64,000 bases of DNA from Polymorphobacter multimanifer (GTDB lineage Bacteria; Pseudomonadota; Alphaproteobacteria; Sphingomonadales; Sphingomonadaceae): contig NZ_JACIIV010000004.1 in assembly GCF_014205635.1 (NCBI RefSeq), positions 105,410 through 169,409 of the forward strand. Reading direction: 5' to 3'. Every line of letters begins with the position of its first letter. Within the stretch, counting starts at the first letter, position 1. Below are positions 33,812 through 43,066 of the stretch, piece by piece. The notes under the pieces are model-generated. The model was not told the DNA's origin. It was given only the letters and a program-made list of their open reading frames with translations, and did not search any database. The position numbers and the translations under genes were made by a program.

Positions 33812-34894
33812 ATGATAATACGGGCCACGATAGCGGTTCTAGTGGTGGCGGCAGGTTGCACGGAGATGGTCAACGCTCAGAGTTATCAGCCCTCCTTCCG
33901 GCCTGATCTGCTGAGGGACCGCCCCGCCGGTCGCCCTAACGAAGTGCTTGTGATTGGTTCCCCGCACTTGTCGACTTTGCCAAACAGCTTCACGCCGGAA
34001 ATGGTTGAGCCGCTCCTCCAGCGCCTTGCGAAATGGAGCCCAACTGCCGTCGCAAGCGAAAACATCTCCGGCCTGCAATGCGACGCCATGCGTCGCCAGC
34101 GCGAGCGGCAGGCGGAGGCGGTCGAAACCTACTGCTATGATCCCGCCGCTGCTGGCCGTGCTGTCGGGCTCGACGTTCCAGCCGCCAATGCCGAGGCTGA
34201 GCGAATGCTCGCGAACTGGCCTGCTACGCCGTCGGCAGCGCAGCGGCGCCGTCTCTCGCTCGTTTTCCTGGCCGCCGGAGAACCGGCATCGGCGACTGTG
34301 CAATGGTTCCGCCTGCCGATTGCAGAACGCCGGGTCGATCGCGGCCTGACAAAGCCGCTAGTGGCCTATTTGCAAGCCCAGATGACGAGGAAGAGCGAGA
34401 CGGAATTGGTCGCGGCGCAGCTTGCCGCGAGGTCGGGGCTGGAAAGGGTCTGGAGCGTCGATGACCAGTCGTTCGTGGGCGCACCTGTCGATGAAAAGGC
34501 CTATGGTGCTGCGGTGGCGCGGGCGTGGGATAATCCGGCGACCAAGGCCCGCGCTGCCGCAAATGAGGCGCTGTATGCCGGGATCGGACAACCGAATGGT
34601 CTGCTCGACCTGTATCGAGCACTCAACGCACCGTCATTGGCGGCCGAGGCATATCAATCCGATTGGGGTGCGGCGCTGACGGAAGCATCCGAACAGGCCT
34701 ATGGGCGGCGTTATGTTGCATATTGGGAGACACGGAATCTCCGAATGGTGGCCAATATCCGCGAAGTTCTCGGTCGCGCTCCGGGGACAAGATTAGTTGC
34801 GATCGTCGGCGCGTCGCACAAGCCCTATTACGAGGCGTACCTAAACCAGATGCGCGACGTCACGTTGGTCGATGTACAGCCCGTGTTGCGCTAG
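33812..34894 (+). CDS. DUF5694-like secreted protein (TraB/GumN-related), unlike its surroundings
   Basis: The 360-residue protein has an N-terminal signal (MIIRATIAVLVVAAGCTEMVNA). It contains NEVLVIGSPHLSTLPN near residue 45 and ends with RLVAIVGASHKPYYEAYL. The paired GxxH...GxxH motifs are typical of the TraB/GumN/Tiki-related families grouped under DUF5694, some of which are thought to be metal-dependent proteases. GAGGTGGGG lies before the ATG. Codon use is less GC-biased than neighbours (ATA, CTA and AGG in the first codons), and GC-rich repeats in opposite orientation flank the gene, so it may be acquired. Function is not established. Confidence 0.72.
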   Translation: MIIRATIAVLVVAAGCTEMVNAQSYQPSFRPDLLRDRPAGRPNEVLVIGSPHLSTLPNSFTPEMVEPLLQRLAKWSPTAVASENISGLQCDAMRRQRERQAEAVETYCYDPAAAGRAVGLDVPAANAEAERMLANWPATPSAAQRRRLSLVFLAAGEPASATVQWFRLPIAERRVDRGLTKPLVAYLQAQMTRKSETELVAAQLAARSGLERVWSVDDQSFVGAPVDEKAYGAAVARAWDNPATKARAAANEALYAGIGQPNGLLDLYRALNAPSLAAEAYQSDWGAALTEASEQAYGRRYVAYWETRNLRMVANIREVLGRAPGTRLVAIVGASHKPYYEAYLNQMRDVTLVDVQPVLR

Positions 34895-35017
34895 GGTTGA
34901 TTGCTGTTGGGTTGAACCGGCAGCAGAAGTTCTCTTGCGGCCGCGGCCTCAGGCCTCCGGATCCCATTTGACTGGCCATGCGGCGCGAGCGGTCAGGACA
35001 GGGCAATTTAAACGATC

Positions 35018-35053
35018 GGGGTCTGGGGCCGCCGGCCCCAGCCGCCGGAGGCT
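35018..35053 (-). repeat. Dispersed GC-rich repeat, copy B (inverted)
   Basis: On the minus strand it reads GCCTCCGGCGGCTGGGGCC, then GGCGGCCCCAGACCCC. It is in inverse orientation to copy A, on the other side of the DUF5694-like gene. It contains its own stem GGGGCC/GGCCCC. A related fragment GGCCTCAGGCCTCCGG lies at 34945-34960. Confidence 0.6.
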
Positions 35054-35079
35054 CTGCTTATACTTGATTGCAATCGGGT

Positions 35080-35919
35080 CTAATCCCGCAGCAACTCGTT
35101 GATGCCGGTCTTGCTGCGCGTCTGGGCGTCGACGGTCTTGACGATGACGGCGCAGTACAGGTTCGGCCCCGGCGTGCCATCGGGCAGGGGCTTGCCGGGG
35201 AGGGTGCCCGAGACGACCACGGCGTAGGGCGGCACCTTGCCGATGTGGATTTCGCCGGTGGCGCGGTCGATGATCTTGGTGGAGGCGCCGAGATAGACGC
35301 CCATCGAGAGCACCGCACCTTCGCCGACCTGGACGCCTTCGGCGACTTCGGCGCGGGCGCCGATGAAGGCGCCGTCGCCGATGATGACGGGGGCGGCCTG
35401 GACGGGCTCGAGGACGCCGCCGATGCCGGCACCGCCCGAGATATGGACGTTTTCGCCGATCTGCGCGCAGCTGCCGACGGTGGCCCAGGTGTCGACCATG
35501 GTGCCCTTGCCGACGCGGGCGCCGATGTTGACGAAGCTCGGCATGAGGACGGCACCGGGGGCGATGTAGGCGCCGCGGCGGACGATGGCGCCGGGGACGG
35601 CGCGGAAGCCGGCCTTGCGGAAATCTTCCGGAGTCCAGCTTTCGAACTTGGTCGGCACCTTGTCCCACCACAGGCTGCTGCCGGGGCCGCCATAGATGCC
35701 GGCGTTGGGGGTGAGGCGGAAGCTCAGGAGCACCGCCTGCTTGAGCCATTGGTTGACCGTCCAGCCGCCGGCGCCATCGGGCTCGGCGACGCGCAGGCTG
35801 CCATCGTCAAGGCCGTCGAGTGCTGCTTGCACGGCATCGCGGAGCAGGCCGCTGTTGGCCTCGGTGAGCGATTCGCGGTTGGCCCAAGCTTCGGTGATGA
35901 TGGCTTCAATACGGGTCAT
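35080..35919 (-). CDS. dapD: 2,3,4,5-tetrahydropyridine-2,6-dicarboxylate N-succinyltransferase
   Basis: The 279-residue cytoplasmic enzyme of lysine and diaminopimelate synthesis transfers succinyl from succinyl-CoA to tetrahydrodipicolinate. The N-terminal helical domain has [19 protein letters not shown]. The centre is a left-handed beta-helix of hexapeptide repeats ([56 protein letters not shown]), and TGINELLRD ends the chain. Its start overlaps the stop of the HAD phosphatase gene by four bases, a pairing common in alphaproteobacteria. Confidence 0.95.
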   Translation of the reverse strand: MTRIEAIITEAWANRESLTEANSGLLRDAVQAALDGLDDGSLRVAEPDGAGGWTVNQWLKQAVLLSFRLTPNAGIYGGPGSSLWWDKVPTKFESWTPEDFRKAGFRAVPGAIVRRGAYIAPGAVLMPSFVNIGARVGKGTMVDTWATVGSCAQIGENVHISGGAGIGGVLEPVQAAPVIIGDGAFIGARAEVAEGVQVGEGAVLSMGVYLGASTKIIDRATGEIHIGKVPPYAVVVSGTLPGKPLPDGTPGPNLYCAVIVKTVDAQTRSKTGINELLRD

Positions 35920-36581
35920 GCGGACTCCAGAAGGGCAAGCGTGGTGGCAAGGAAGCTGCCGACATCGTGAACACGGTAATCGATATGGTCGAGGGCGACT
36001 CCGGGGCCTTGTTCGGACCCGTTGTCGATCCAGACGGTGGTCATGCCGATCGCCTTGGCGGGGACGAGGTTGCGAGCCATGTCCTCGACGAAGAGCGCGC
36101 GGGTGGGGTCGATATCGTGCGTTTCGCACAGATGCGCATAGGCGGCGACCTGCGGCTTGGGGACATAGCCGAGCGCATGGATGTCGCAGGTCGCTTCGAA
36201 ACAGTCGGTCAGCCCCAGCCGCGACAGCACGCGCTCGGCATAGGGTGCATCGGCGTTGGTGAAGACCAGCTTGCGGCCCGGCAGGCGGTTGATCATCTCG
36301 GCCAGCAAGGGTGCTGGCAGCACGACATCGACATCGACATCATGGACATAGCCCAGGAAATCATGCGGATCGACGCCATGCTCGGCCATCAGCCCCGGCA
36401 GCGTCATGCCATGGCTGTGGTAGAAATCCTTCTGGATGCGGTAGGCTTGCGCCGCATCGATGCCGAGCAGGCGCTGGATATAGCTTCCCATGCGCGCATC
36501 GATCTGCGGAAACAGGCTCGACGCCGCCGGATAGAGCGTGTTGTCGAGATCGAAGATCCAGGTGTCGATATGGGCAACCAT
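35916..36581 (-). CDS. HAD family pyrimidine 5'-nucleotidase-like phosphatase
   Basis: The 221-residue HAD hydrolase has motif [10 protein letters not shown] near residue 10, the threonine or serine motif II in LVFTNAD, the lysine in GYVPKPQ, and motif [11 protein letters not shown]. The closest recognised group is the pyrimidine 5'-nucleotidases (SDT1/Phm8-like). It overlaps dapD by four bases, so its expression is tied to lysine/DAP synthesis, although a direct role there is not shown. Confidence 0.88.
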   Translation of the reverse strand: MVAHIDTWIFDLDNTLYPAASSLFPQIDARMGSYIQRLLGIDAAQAYRIQKDFYHSHGMTLPGLMAEHGVDPHDFLGYVHDVDVDVVLPAPLLAEMINRLPGRKLVFTNADAPYAERVLSRLGLTDCFEATCDIHALGYVPKPQVAAYAHLCETHDIDPTRALFVEDMARNLVPAKAIGMTTVWIDNGSEQGPGVALDHIDYRVHDVGSFLATTLALLESA

Positions 36582-36627
36582 CGCGCTGGTCCTAACCGCG
36601 ATGGCGGGTCGTGGGAAGGGGGCGGGA

Positions 36628-36933
36628 TCAGCCCGTGCTGCTGGACCGGCCGCACATGCGCGGGCGATCATAGCCGCGGTAATAGCGCAGCGACGGCCCC
36701 TTGCCGACGATCATGTGATCCTCGGTGCGATACCTGAATTCCGAGCCGGAACGCGCGCCTTCGAGGCGAACCTGCTCGCCCCTGCCGGTGTCGAGCACGG
36801 CATGATCATCGGCGAAGACGACCGTCATGTTGGGCATCTGCTGGCATCGGTAGAGCACCGAGGGCGATGCGGGCTGCGCCTGTGCGGCGGCGGCACCGAG
36901 AATTGCGGCGATGACGATGACCGCAGTGCGCAT
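36628..36933 (-). CDS. Small secreted protein resembling MliC/PliC lysozyme inhibitors
   Basis: The 101-residue protein has a signal peptide (MRTAVIVIAAILGAAAAQA), then VLYRCQQMPNMTVVFADDHAVL and SGSEFRYRTEDHMIVGKGPSLRYY. This matches the pattern of the small beta-barrel inhibitor of C-type lysozyme (YxC... hydrophobic strand ... SGxxYR). Cysteines near residues 29 and 94 could form the family's disulfide. It would act in the periplasm or outer membrane. It directly follows the DUF3299 gene, so it may instead serve the ABC system encoded upstream. The assignment is by motif only. Confidence 0.6.
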   Translation of the reverse strand: MRTAVIVIAAILGAAAAQAQPASPSVLYRCQQMPNMTVVFADDHAVLDTGRGEQVRLEGARSGSEFRYRTEDHMIVGKGPSLRYYRGYDRPRMCGRSSSTG

Positions 36934-37421
36934 CAGCCGATCTCCTTGGCCTCGCTGAACTTGTAGAAGATACCCTTCTCGTCCTCGCCGTGCAACGTCA
37001 GCACGCCCTCGATGGTGCGGACATCATAGGAGACCTTGACGGGTGCTGCGGCGCGCACTTCGACGAACTGCATCGGCATCGGGTTCAAATGGAAGGGGCA
37101 ATCGGGCGGATAGGCGAGCAGCACGAAATGCGTCTGGTTGGTGCCGTTCTGCAACGGCAGCATGTAGCCGTTGAGCTTGATGCGCTTGCCGGCCAATGAC
37201 TTGACCGCGGCGGGGAACACCGGCTTGGAGCGGATGAGGTTCTTCTCGTCATTCCGCGTCACTTCCTTCGTCGATTCGAGCACCGACCAGGCGACGCCGC
37301 CGGGCGGGGTGGGTGCCGGCTTCCAGATGCTTTCGGAGGGCTTGAGGCTGCGGTCGGGGGCGCCCTGCGCCATGACGGCGGCGGGGGTTGCGAGAAGGGC
37401 CAGGGCAATGAGAAGGCGCAT
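36933..37421 (-). CDS. DUF3299-type secreted protein
   Basis: The 162-residue protein has a signal peptide (MRLLIALALLATPAAVMAQ). The core, LAGKRIKLNGYMLPLQNG, HFVLLAYPPDCPFHLNPMPMQFVEVRA and VSYDVRTIEGVLTLHG, is typical of DUF3299 proteins, which often sit with metal-handling ABC transporters. A Cys-x-x-His pair (DCPFH) may bind metal. It lies eight bases downstream of the permease gene. It is probably a periplasmic partner of the ABC system; no biochemical role is known to me. Confidence 0.75.
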   Translation of the reverse strand: MRLLIALALLATPAAVMAQGAPDRSLKPSESIWKPAPTPPGGVAWSVLESTKEVTRNDEKNLIRSKPVFPAAVKSLAGKRIKLNGYMLPLQNGTNQTHFVLLAYPPDCPFHLNPMPMQFVEVRAAAPVKVSYDVRTIEGVLTLHGEDEKGIFYKFSEAKEIG

Positions 37422-37429
37422 GTCGGCTC

Positions 37430-38797
37430 CTAGCGGCTGTTGGTCAGCGTGTCGGCGATGTCGGCGCGGAAAACGCGAACTGCCGGCAGCAGTGCCGCAA
37501 GGGCACCGATAGCAAGTGCGCCCGCCACAATCCAGACCTCGCCGACTTCGAAGTGCGCGGCATCGAGGCCCAGCTCGGTCAATTGGCGGAAGTTGGCGGC
37601 GGCAAGCGCGATGACGCCGTGCCCGAGCAGCACGCCAAGGATGGCGCCGGCGGCAGCAAGCGCGACGCCTTCGAAGATCATCTGGCCGAAGATGCTGGCA
37701 CGGCTGGCGCCGATGACGCGAAGCATCGCCATGTCCCCCTCGCGCTGGCGCAGCGCCGTGTAGAGGGCCACGAAGATCGACAGGCCGGCGGTGAGCATCA
37801 GCAGCACGGCAAGGGCGCGGACGGCATCGAGGCCGAGGCCGACGAGCTGCAGCAGCCGGGTGATCTCGACCGCGGGCACGGCGGCCTGGAGGTTGGTCTG
37901 GCGGTTGATGAAGCCGGGGAGCTGCACCGCGGCGAGCGGCGAGCCGTAGGAGACGAGGAGCGCTGTCACTTCCGGATCGAGCTTCTGGCCCCCGGCTTCA
38001 TGGTCATGGTCTTCGTCGCCGTGATCATGCTCTCCGGCGGCGTGGTCCTGCTTGCCGTCGCTGTCGTGGTCATGGTCTTCGTGGTCATGGTCTTCGTCGC
38101 CATGGTCATGCTCGCCGGGGGCATGGTCGGGCTTGCCGTCGCCATCATGGTCATGATCGTCTTCATCGCCGTGCGCGATGCCATGGACGTCCCACACCGA
38201 TTCGATGCTGGTGAGGATCAGCCGGTCGACGACGCTGCCCGAGGGCTTGAGGATGCCGGTGACGATGAAGGGGGCGTGGTCATGGCCCTGCGCGGCGGCG
38301 TCGTCCGACATGCCGTGGCTGCCGACAAAACGTTGGCCGAGTGCCATCCCCAGTGCGTTCGCCACATCGGCGCCGATCACCACCTCGGCGGTCTTCGCCC
38401 AGAGCCGGCCTTCGGCAAGCGTCGCGCCATAATGCTCGGGGTAGGCGGGCTCGGTGCCGACGATCCGGTAGCCGCGAAAATTGTCTCCCTGCGCCAGCGG
38501 GATGACCTTGGACACCGACGGGTTCTCGCGCAGCACCTCGACCGAGGAGAGCGGGATGTTCCCGGTCGGCACATCGGCCTGGTAGATGCTCGACAGGATG
38601 AGCTGCAGCGGCGAGCCCTTGGCGCCGACCACGAGGTCGATGCCCTGGGCGTCGCGATCGAAGCGCGTTTCGAGCTGGCGGGCGAACAGCAGCAGGATGA
38701 CGAGCGTCGCCACCGCCAGCGCCAGCAGCGCGATGTTGAGCACGGTGTTGAGGCCGCGATCGCGCAGATAGGCGAAGGAAAGCCCGAAGAAGGTCAT
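37430..38797 (-). CDS. FtsX-type ABC transporter permease with His/Asp-rich loop
   Basis: The 455-residue inner-membrane protein has an N-terminal helix (NIALLALAVATLVILLLFA), a long periplasmic domain and three C-terminal helices, the MacB/FtsX topology. The unusual feature is a segment at about residues 207-277 built from repeated HDHGDEDHDHE and DGKxDHAxGEH units, placed in the periplasmic domain and likely to bind Zn2+ or other metal ions. It overlaps the ATPase gene by four bases. Organisation resembles zinc-related Zrg-type systems of vibrios, but the substrate and direction of transport are inference. Confidence 0.83.
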   Translation of the reverse strand: MTFFGLSFAYLRDRGLNTVLNIALLALAVATLVILLLFARQLETRFDRDAQGIDLVVGAKGSPLQLILSSIYQADVPTGNIPLSSVEVLRENPSVSKVIPLAQGDNFRGYRIVGTEPAYPEHYGATLAEGRLWAKTAEVVIGADVANALGMALGQRFVGSHGMSDDAAAQGHDHAPFIVTGILKPSGSVVDRLILTSIESVWDVHGIAHGDEDDHDHDGDGKPDHAPGEHDHGDEDHDHEDHDHDSDGKQDHAAGEHDHGDEDHDHEAGGQKLDPEVTALLVSYGSPLAAVQLPGFINRQTNLQAAVPAVEITRLLQLVGLGLDAVRALAVLLMLTAGLSIFVALYTALRQREGDMAMLRVIGASRASIFGQMIFEGVALAAAGAILGVLLGHGVIALAAANFRQLTELGLDAAHFEVGEVWIVAGALAIGALAALLPAVRVFRADIADTLTNSR

Positions 38798-39474
38798 GCG
38801 GCGGCCCTTGCAGGAGACCTGAGGGTGAGCACCGTGGCGAAGCGGCTCTGGATGCGGGTGTCGTGGGTGGCGACCAGCAGCGTGGCGCCGGTGGCGGCGG
38901 CGGTCTCGAACAGCAGGTCGATCATCGCCAGGGCGTTGGCATCGTCGAGCGCCGAGGTCGGTTCGTCGGCGACGACCAGCCGGGGGCGAGTGATGAGCGC
39001 GCGGGCGATGGCGGCGCGCTGGCCTTCGCCCTGGGAGAGGGTGCGCGGCCGGGCATCGATGCGATGGGCGAGGCCGACCCGGGCGATGAGCGATTCGATG
39101 GCGGCGGCGTCGTGCTTGCCATGGGCGATATGCTGGGCGAGCGCCAGGTTCTGCCGCACGCTGAGCGCCGGGATGAGACGCAGCGTCTGGAACACCAGCC
39201 CGATGGTGCGGCGGCGCAGTGCATCGCGCGCCGAGGCGGGCAGCGCGCTCATCGGCTCGCCATCGATGTGCACCGATCCGCTGCTGGGGGTGATGAGACC
39301 GGTGATGGCGTTGATGAGCGTCGTCTTGCCCGAGCCCGAGGGCCCGAGCACCAGCGCATGGTCACCCGAAGTCTGTTGCCAATCGCCGATCGCCATCACC
39401 GGCTTGCCGGCGATGCTGTGGGCCAGCCCTGCAAGCTGGACGAGGGGGGCGGCGGCGCGCGCCGCGCCGGTCAA
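38794..39474 (-). CDS. ABC transporter ATP-binding protein (MacB/LolD-like)
   Basis: The 226-residue ATPase has Walker A GPSGSGKTT, signature LSQGEGQR, Walker B LVVADEPTSALD and the H-loop ATHD. The probable start is TTG at 39474, whose bases overlap the stop of the upstream small secreted gene (TTGA). This start preserves the first beta-strands (PLVQLAGLAHSIAGKPVMAI) that the later in-frame ATG would remove. It pairs with the His-loop permease encoded next. Confidence 0.86.
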   Translation of the reverse strand: MTGAARAAAPLVQLAGLAHSIAGKPVMAIGDWQQTSGDHALVLGPSGSGKTTLINAITGLITPSSGSVHIDGEPMSALPASARDALRRRTIGLVFQTLRLIPALSVRQNLALAQHIAHGKHDAAAIESLIARVGLAHRIDARPRTLSQGEGQRAAIARALITRPRLVVADEPTSALDDANALAMIDLLFETAAATGATLLVATHDTRIQSRFATVLTLRSPARAAA

Positions 39475-39731
39475 CGCTGTTCGGTGGAAGTGGCTGGAAC
39501 CGCGGCGACCTGCTCGGCAGAAACCGGTGCGGGCTCGGCATCGGCGAGGCCATATTGCTTGATAAAGGCAGCGCGGGCATTGGCCATCGCCTCTTCCTTG
39601 GCGCGGGCAGCCTCTTCGGCGTCCATGCCGACGCGGTAGCTGTGGCCGGCAAAGTCCGGCAGGTAATCGAGATCGCAGGCCGCGGCAGGTGCGGCGGCAA
39701 CCAGGAACAGGGCGGAAAGAGCTAGGCGCAT
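39471..39731 (-). CDS. Small secreted protein of the His-loop ABC operon
   Basis: The 86-residue protein has a signal peptide (MRLALSALFLVAAAPAAA) followed by a mature chain beginning CDLDYLPDFAGHSYRVGMD. A charged helical stretch EEAARAKEEAMANARAAFIKQ and a Pro/Ala-rich tail follow. The Cys follows AAA, so lipid modification is conceivable, but the lipobox lacks the usual leucine. GGGAGAT precedes the ATG. It is first in the operon with the ABC genes. No family is recognised. Confidence 0.65.
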   Translation of the reverse strand: MRLALSALFLVAAAPAAACDLDYLPDFAGHSYRVGMDAEEAARAKEEAMANARAAFIKQYGLADAEPAPVSAEQVAAVPATSTEQR

Positions 39732-40023
39732 CGGATATCTCCCTTTGTGCGCATGATACACAGGGTGTTCGCGATTGACCAGACCGAACACGGCCATCAA
39801 CCGCGACAAATCTGTCACAATCCATCCGCCAATGTGACGATTTTGAAATTTTCTGTTGCAAGCCTTGACGCCAGTGTGAAATCAATGCGGCGGCGACGGG
39901 GTATGGTCGCCACGGTCACACGGTCTTCCGCACACTGAAGCGCTCGGACAGGATGGCACAACGCCACCCGGCGCGAGAGCATGCGGAGAGACCTGCACGA
40001 CGGATGCATTTCCTGGGGAGGAA
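39732..40023. other. Divergent promoter region, AT-rich
   Basis: This 292-base gap between the His-loop ABC operon (minus) and the TonB receptor gene (plus) is visibly less GC-rich at 39820-39890. It must carry both promoters, but no clear -35/-10 pair or riboswitch fold was recognised. Confidence 0.4.
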
Positions 40024-42990
40024 GTGGTTCTGGCTCAAGTGACGGGGGTTATATCTAAGCGGATTCGTTCGGACGGCCTTGGCAGTGTTCAAAGTCATGG
40101 CTTGCTGGCTTCAGCCGGGCTGATGGCGCTCGTGCTCGGTGCACAACCGGCGGCGGCGCAGATCATCACCGCCTCGGCGGTTGCCGCTGCAGCCGATCAG
40201 CCGGCGAGCGTGGAACCAGCGCCGGAGGATTCCGCCGAGGCCATCGTCGTCACCGGATCGCGCATCGCCCGCACCGGCTATGATGCGCCCACGCCCGTCA
40301 ACATCGTGACCGAGGTCGAGCTCAGGGCCGAGCCGCAGGCGAACATCGGCGATTATGTGAACACCCTGCCCGCCGTGCAGCAATCGCAGACCTCCTCCTC
40401 CAACTCGGGGTCGCTGTCCAACGGCCAGGCGGGCATCGCCACGGTCAACCTGCGCGCGCTCGGGCCGGCGCGCACGCTCATCCTCATCGATGGCCAGCGT
40501 TCGGTCGCCTCCTCCACCGTCGGCCTTGTCGATGTGCAGACGGTGCCGCAGGGGCTGATCAAGGGCGTCGAAGTCGTCACCGGCGGTGCGTCGTCGGTCT
40601 ATGGGTCGGACGCGGTGTCGGGCGTCGTCAACTTCATCCTCAACCGCGATTACACGGGCTTCAAGGCCGAATACGAATATTCCGAGACGACCTATGGCGA
40701 TGTGCCCAACCACCTCATCCGGCTGACGGCGGGCATCCCCTTTGCCAGCGGCCGCGGCAAGATCCTGCTCGCCGGCGACTATTTCAAGCAGACCGGAGTC
40801 GATACCTATGACCGCGACTGGCAGGAGAGCGGCTTTTTCCAGATCGACAACCCCGCCTTCGTGCAGGGCAATGGCCAGCCCGAGCGCTTTGTCGGGTCGG
40901 GCATCGGCACCTACCAGTTCACGCCCGGCGGCATCGTCAACACCGGGCCGCTGACGGGCAGCTATTTCGGCACCATCGGCGCCAATGGGCAGGCCACGGT
41001 CAACCAGTTCAACTATGGCCCGCGCCGCGGCCAGTGGATGATCGGCGGCGATTACCTCATCAGCCGCGATGGCCATCTGAACACCAACAGCCTCGCCCCG
41101 GCCGAAGAGCGCGGCAACGTGTTCGGCCGCATCAGCTATGAGGTCTCTTCGGCGTTCAAGCCCTTCTTCCAGTTCAGCTGGGCAGGCTACAGCGGCCAGA
41201 GCTTCTACCAGCAGACGCCCTCCGTGGGCGTGACGATCCAGCGCGACAACGCCTTCCTGCCCACCGCCTTCGTCAACTCGATGATCGCCGCTAATGTGAC
41301 CTCGGTGAGCATCGGCACCTCGAACGTCGGGTTGCCGGTGCCGGGCTCCGACAACAAGCGCTATGTCTATCGCTATGTCGCGGGCGCCGATGGCGATTTC
41401 GAAATCGGCAAGCAATCGTGGAACTGGTCGGGCTATTATCAGGTCGGCCTTGCCAAGACCAACGAGCTGCTCACCAACACCTTCCTCAACAGCCGCATGA
41501 CACTGGCGCAGGACGCCGTGCGCGCCCCTGACGGCAATGCCGCCGGCATCGCCGCAGGCACCATCGTCTGCCGTTCCACCCTCACCAACCCGACCAACGG
41601 CTGCGTGCCGTTGAACCGGATCGGCGTGGGCGGAGCCACGCCCCAGGGCATCGCCTATGTTCTCAACGATGGCGCCCAGCCGCAGCGCTTCCAGAGCATC
41701 CGCCAGGATGTGGCAGCACTCAACTTCACCACCAACGACCTGTTCGACAACTGGGCCGGGCCGGTGAGCTTTGCCTTCGGCGGCGAATATCGCCGCGAAC
41801 GTGTCGATGGGTCAGTCGATCCGCAGTTCAACAGCGGCTGGCTCTACGGCAATTATCTCGTCACGCGCGGCAAGTTCGACGTCAAGGAAGCCTATGCCGA
41901 GGCCGTTTTCCCGGTTTACGATGGGCTCGACCTGAACGGCGCCATCCGCGTGACCGACTATTCGACCTCGGGCACGGTGACGACCTGGAAGCTGGGCGGC
42001 ACCTGGCAGCCGATCGATGATCTCAAGCTGCGCGTCACGCGCTCGCGCGACATTCGCGCACCCAATCTGGCCGAGCTGTTTACGCCGGGCACGGCGCGCA
42101 CCAACACCGTCAACGTCGCCCAGCCGGGCGGTGGCCAGCGGTCCGACCAGTTCCTCGAGCAGACCACCGGCAATCTGGCACTCAAGCCCGAAGTGGCGCT
42201 GACCTGGGGAGCGGGCGTGGTGGCCACCCCCACCTTCCTCCCCGGCTTCGCCGCCTCGGTCGATTATTTCGACATCAAGCTGTCGGGCGCCATCGGCACC
42301 ATCTCGGCGCAGACGATCACCACGCTGTGCATCGAACAGAATCGCGCCGACATCTGCGACTTCATCACCTTCAACGGCGCGGTCGGTGCGTCCAGCCCCA
42401 TCACCTCGATCAGGCTGGTGCCGTTCAACTTCGCGGCACTGCGCACGCGCGGCATCGATTTCGAGGCGAGCTACCGGACCGAGGTCGGCACCGGCAACCT
42501 CACGCTGCGCGGCGTGGCTTCGCACTATATCACCGCCCTCACCGACAACGGCATCGACGTGCCGGTCGATCTCGCCGGGCAGAATGCCGGCGGCGGCGTG
42601 CCGAGCTGGAACTACCGCCTCAGCGCCAATTACGATCTGGAGAAATGGGGCTTCAACGTCGTCGGCCGTGGTTTCTCGGGCGGCGTCTACGACAACAACT
42701 TCTTCGAATGCACCAGCGGTTGCCCGCTCTCCACCCCGGCGTCGCGCACGATCAACGACAACGGCATCGCCGGGCAATGGTATCTCGATGCCTCGATCAC
42801 CCACCGCTTCACGGTGAAACGCTCGAAGGCCGAGGTGTTCCTCTATGTGCGGAACCTGCTCAACTCCGATCCGGTGCTGGTGGGCAACGGCCCGACCGGC
42901 AACAACACCCCGGCCTATCCGCAGACCAACCGCGCGCTCTACGATGTGCTGGGGCGCGTCTTCCGGGTTGGCGTGCGCTTCGAATACTGA
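40024..42990 (+). CDS. TonB-dependent outer-membrane receptor
   Basis: The 988-residue outer-membrane beta-barrel imports a ligand using TonB energy. A signal sequence with ...ALVLGAQPAAAQ ends near residue 40. The plug domain has IVVTGSRIARTGYDAPTPVNIVTEVEL, NLRALGPARTLILIDGQR and GADAVSGVVNFIL-like sequence (YGSDAVSGVVNFIL). The chain ends RVGVRFEY with a terminal aromatic residue. The GTG start is chosen because GGGGAGG lies immediately upstream. It belongs to the large sphingomonad receptor class with no evident siderophore-specific motif; the M20D hydrolase downstream hints at a peptide- or amide-like ligand. Confidence 0.93.
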   Translation: MVLAQVTGVISKRIRSDGLGSVQSHGLLASAGLMALVLGAQPAAAQIITASAVAAAADQPASVEPAPEDSAEAIVVTGSRIARTGYDAPTPVNIVTEVELRAEPQANIGDYVNTLPAVQQSQTSSSNSGSLSNGQAGIATVNLRALGPARTLILIDGQRSVASSTVGLVDVQTVPQGLIKGVEVVTGGASSVYGSDAVSGVVNFILNRDYTGFKAEYEYSETTYGDVPNHLIRLTAGIPFASGRGKILLAGDYFKQTGVDTYDRDWQESGFFQIDNPAFVQGNGQPERFVGSGIGTYQFTPGGIVNTGPLTGSYFGTIGANGQATVNQFNYGPRRGQWMIGGDYLISRDGHLNTNSLAPAEERGNVFGRISYEVSSAFKPFFQFSWAGYSGQSFYQQTPSVGVTIQRDNAFLPTAFVNSMIAANVTSVSIGTSNVGLPVPGSDNKRYVYRYVAGADGDFEIGKQSWNWSGYYQVGLAKTNELLTNTFLNSRMTLAQDAVRAPDGNAAGIAAGTIVCRSTLTNPTNGCVPLNRIGVGGATPQGIAYVLNDGAQPQRFQSIRQDVAALNFTTNDLFDNWAGPVSFAFGGEYRRERVDGSVDPQFNSGWLYGNYLVTRGKFDVKEAYAEAVFPVYDGLDLNGAIRVTDYSTSGTVTTWKLGGTWQPIDDLKLRVTRSRDIRAPNLAELFTPGTARTNTVNVAQPGGGQRSDQFLEQTTGNLALKPEVALTWGAGVVATPTFLPGFAASVDYFDIKLSGAIGTISAQTITTLCIEQNRADICDFITFNGAVGASSPITSIRLVPFNFAALRTRGIDFEASYRTEVGTGNLTLRGVASHYITALTDNGIDVPVDLAGQNAGGGVPSWNYRLSANYDLEKWGFNVVGRGFSGGVYDNNFFECTSGCPLSTPASRTINDNGIAGQWYLDASITHRFTVKRSKAEVFLYVRNLLNSDPVLVGNGPTGNNTPAYPQTNRALYDVLGRVFRVGVRFEY

Positions 42991-43003
42991 TTGAACTGTA
43001 TCA

Positions 43004-43043
43004 TCCGGACCGTGCCAGCTGCCTTGGGGTGAAGCGGTCCGGA
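43004..43043 (+). promoter_or_regulatory. Hairpin between receptor and M20D genes
   Basis: A 9-bp perfect stem (TCCGGACCG with CGGTCCGGA) encloses 22 bases and begins 13 bases after the receptor stop. It may reduce read-through or stabilise the mRNA ends between the two genes. There is no T-run. Confidence 0.45.
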
Positions 43044-43066
43044 CGATTATTTGAGGGGAAACACCG

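Noticed and set aside
37966..38184. His/Asp-coding repeat as a CRISPR or tandem-repeat locus
   Set aside because: The repeats are irregular and in frame inside the permease gene; no spacer structure.
37553..39562. 669-codon plus-strand frame opposite the ABC permease and ATPase
   Set aside because: Hydrophobic stretch is the reverse reading of the His/Asp repeat codons; the minus strand has Walker motifs and FtsX topology.
39732..40023. Riboswitch upstream of the TonB receptor gene
   Set aside because: No recognisable cobalamin or other conserved boxes and no matching stems were found.
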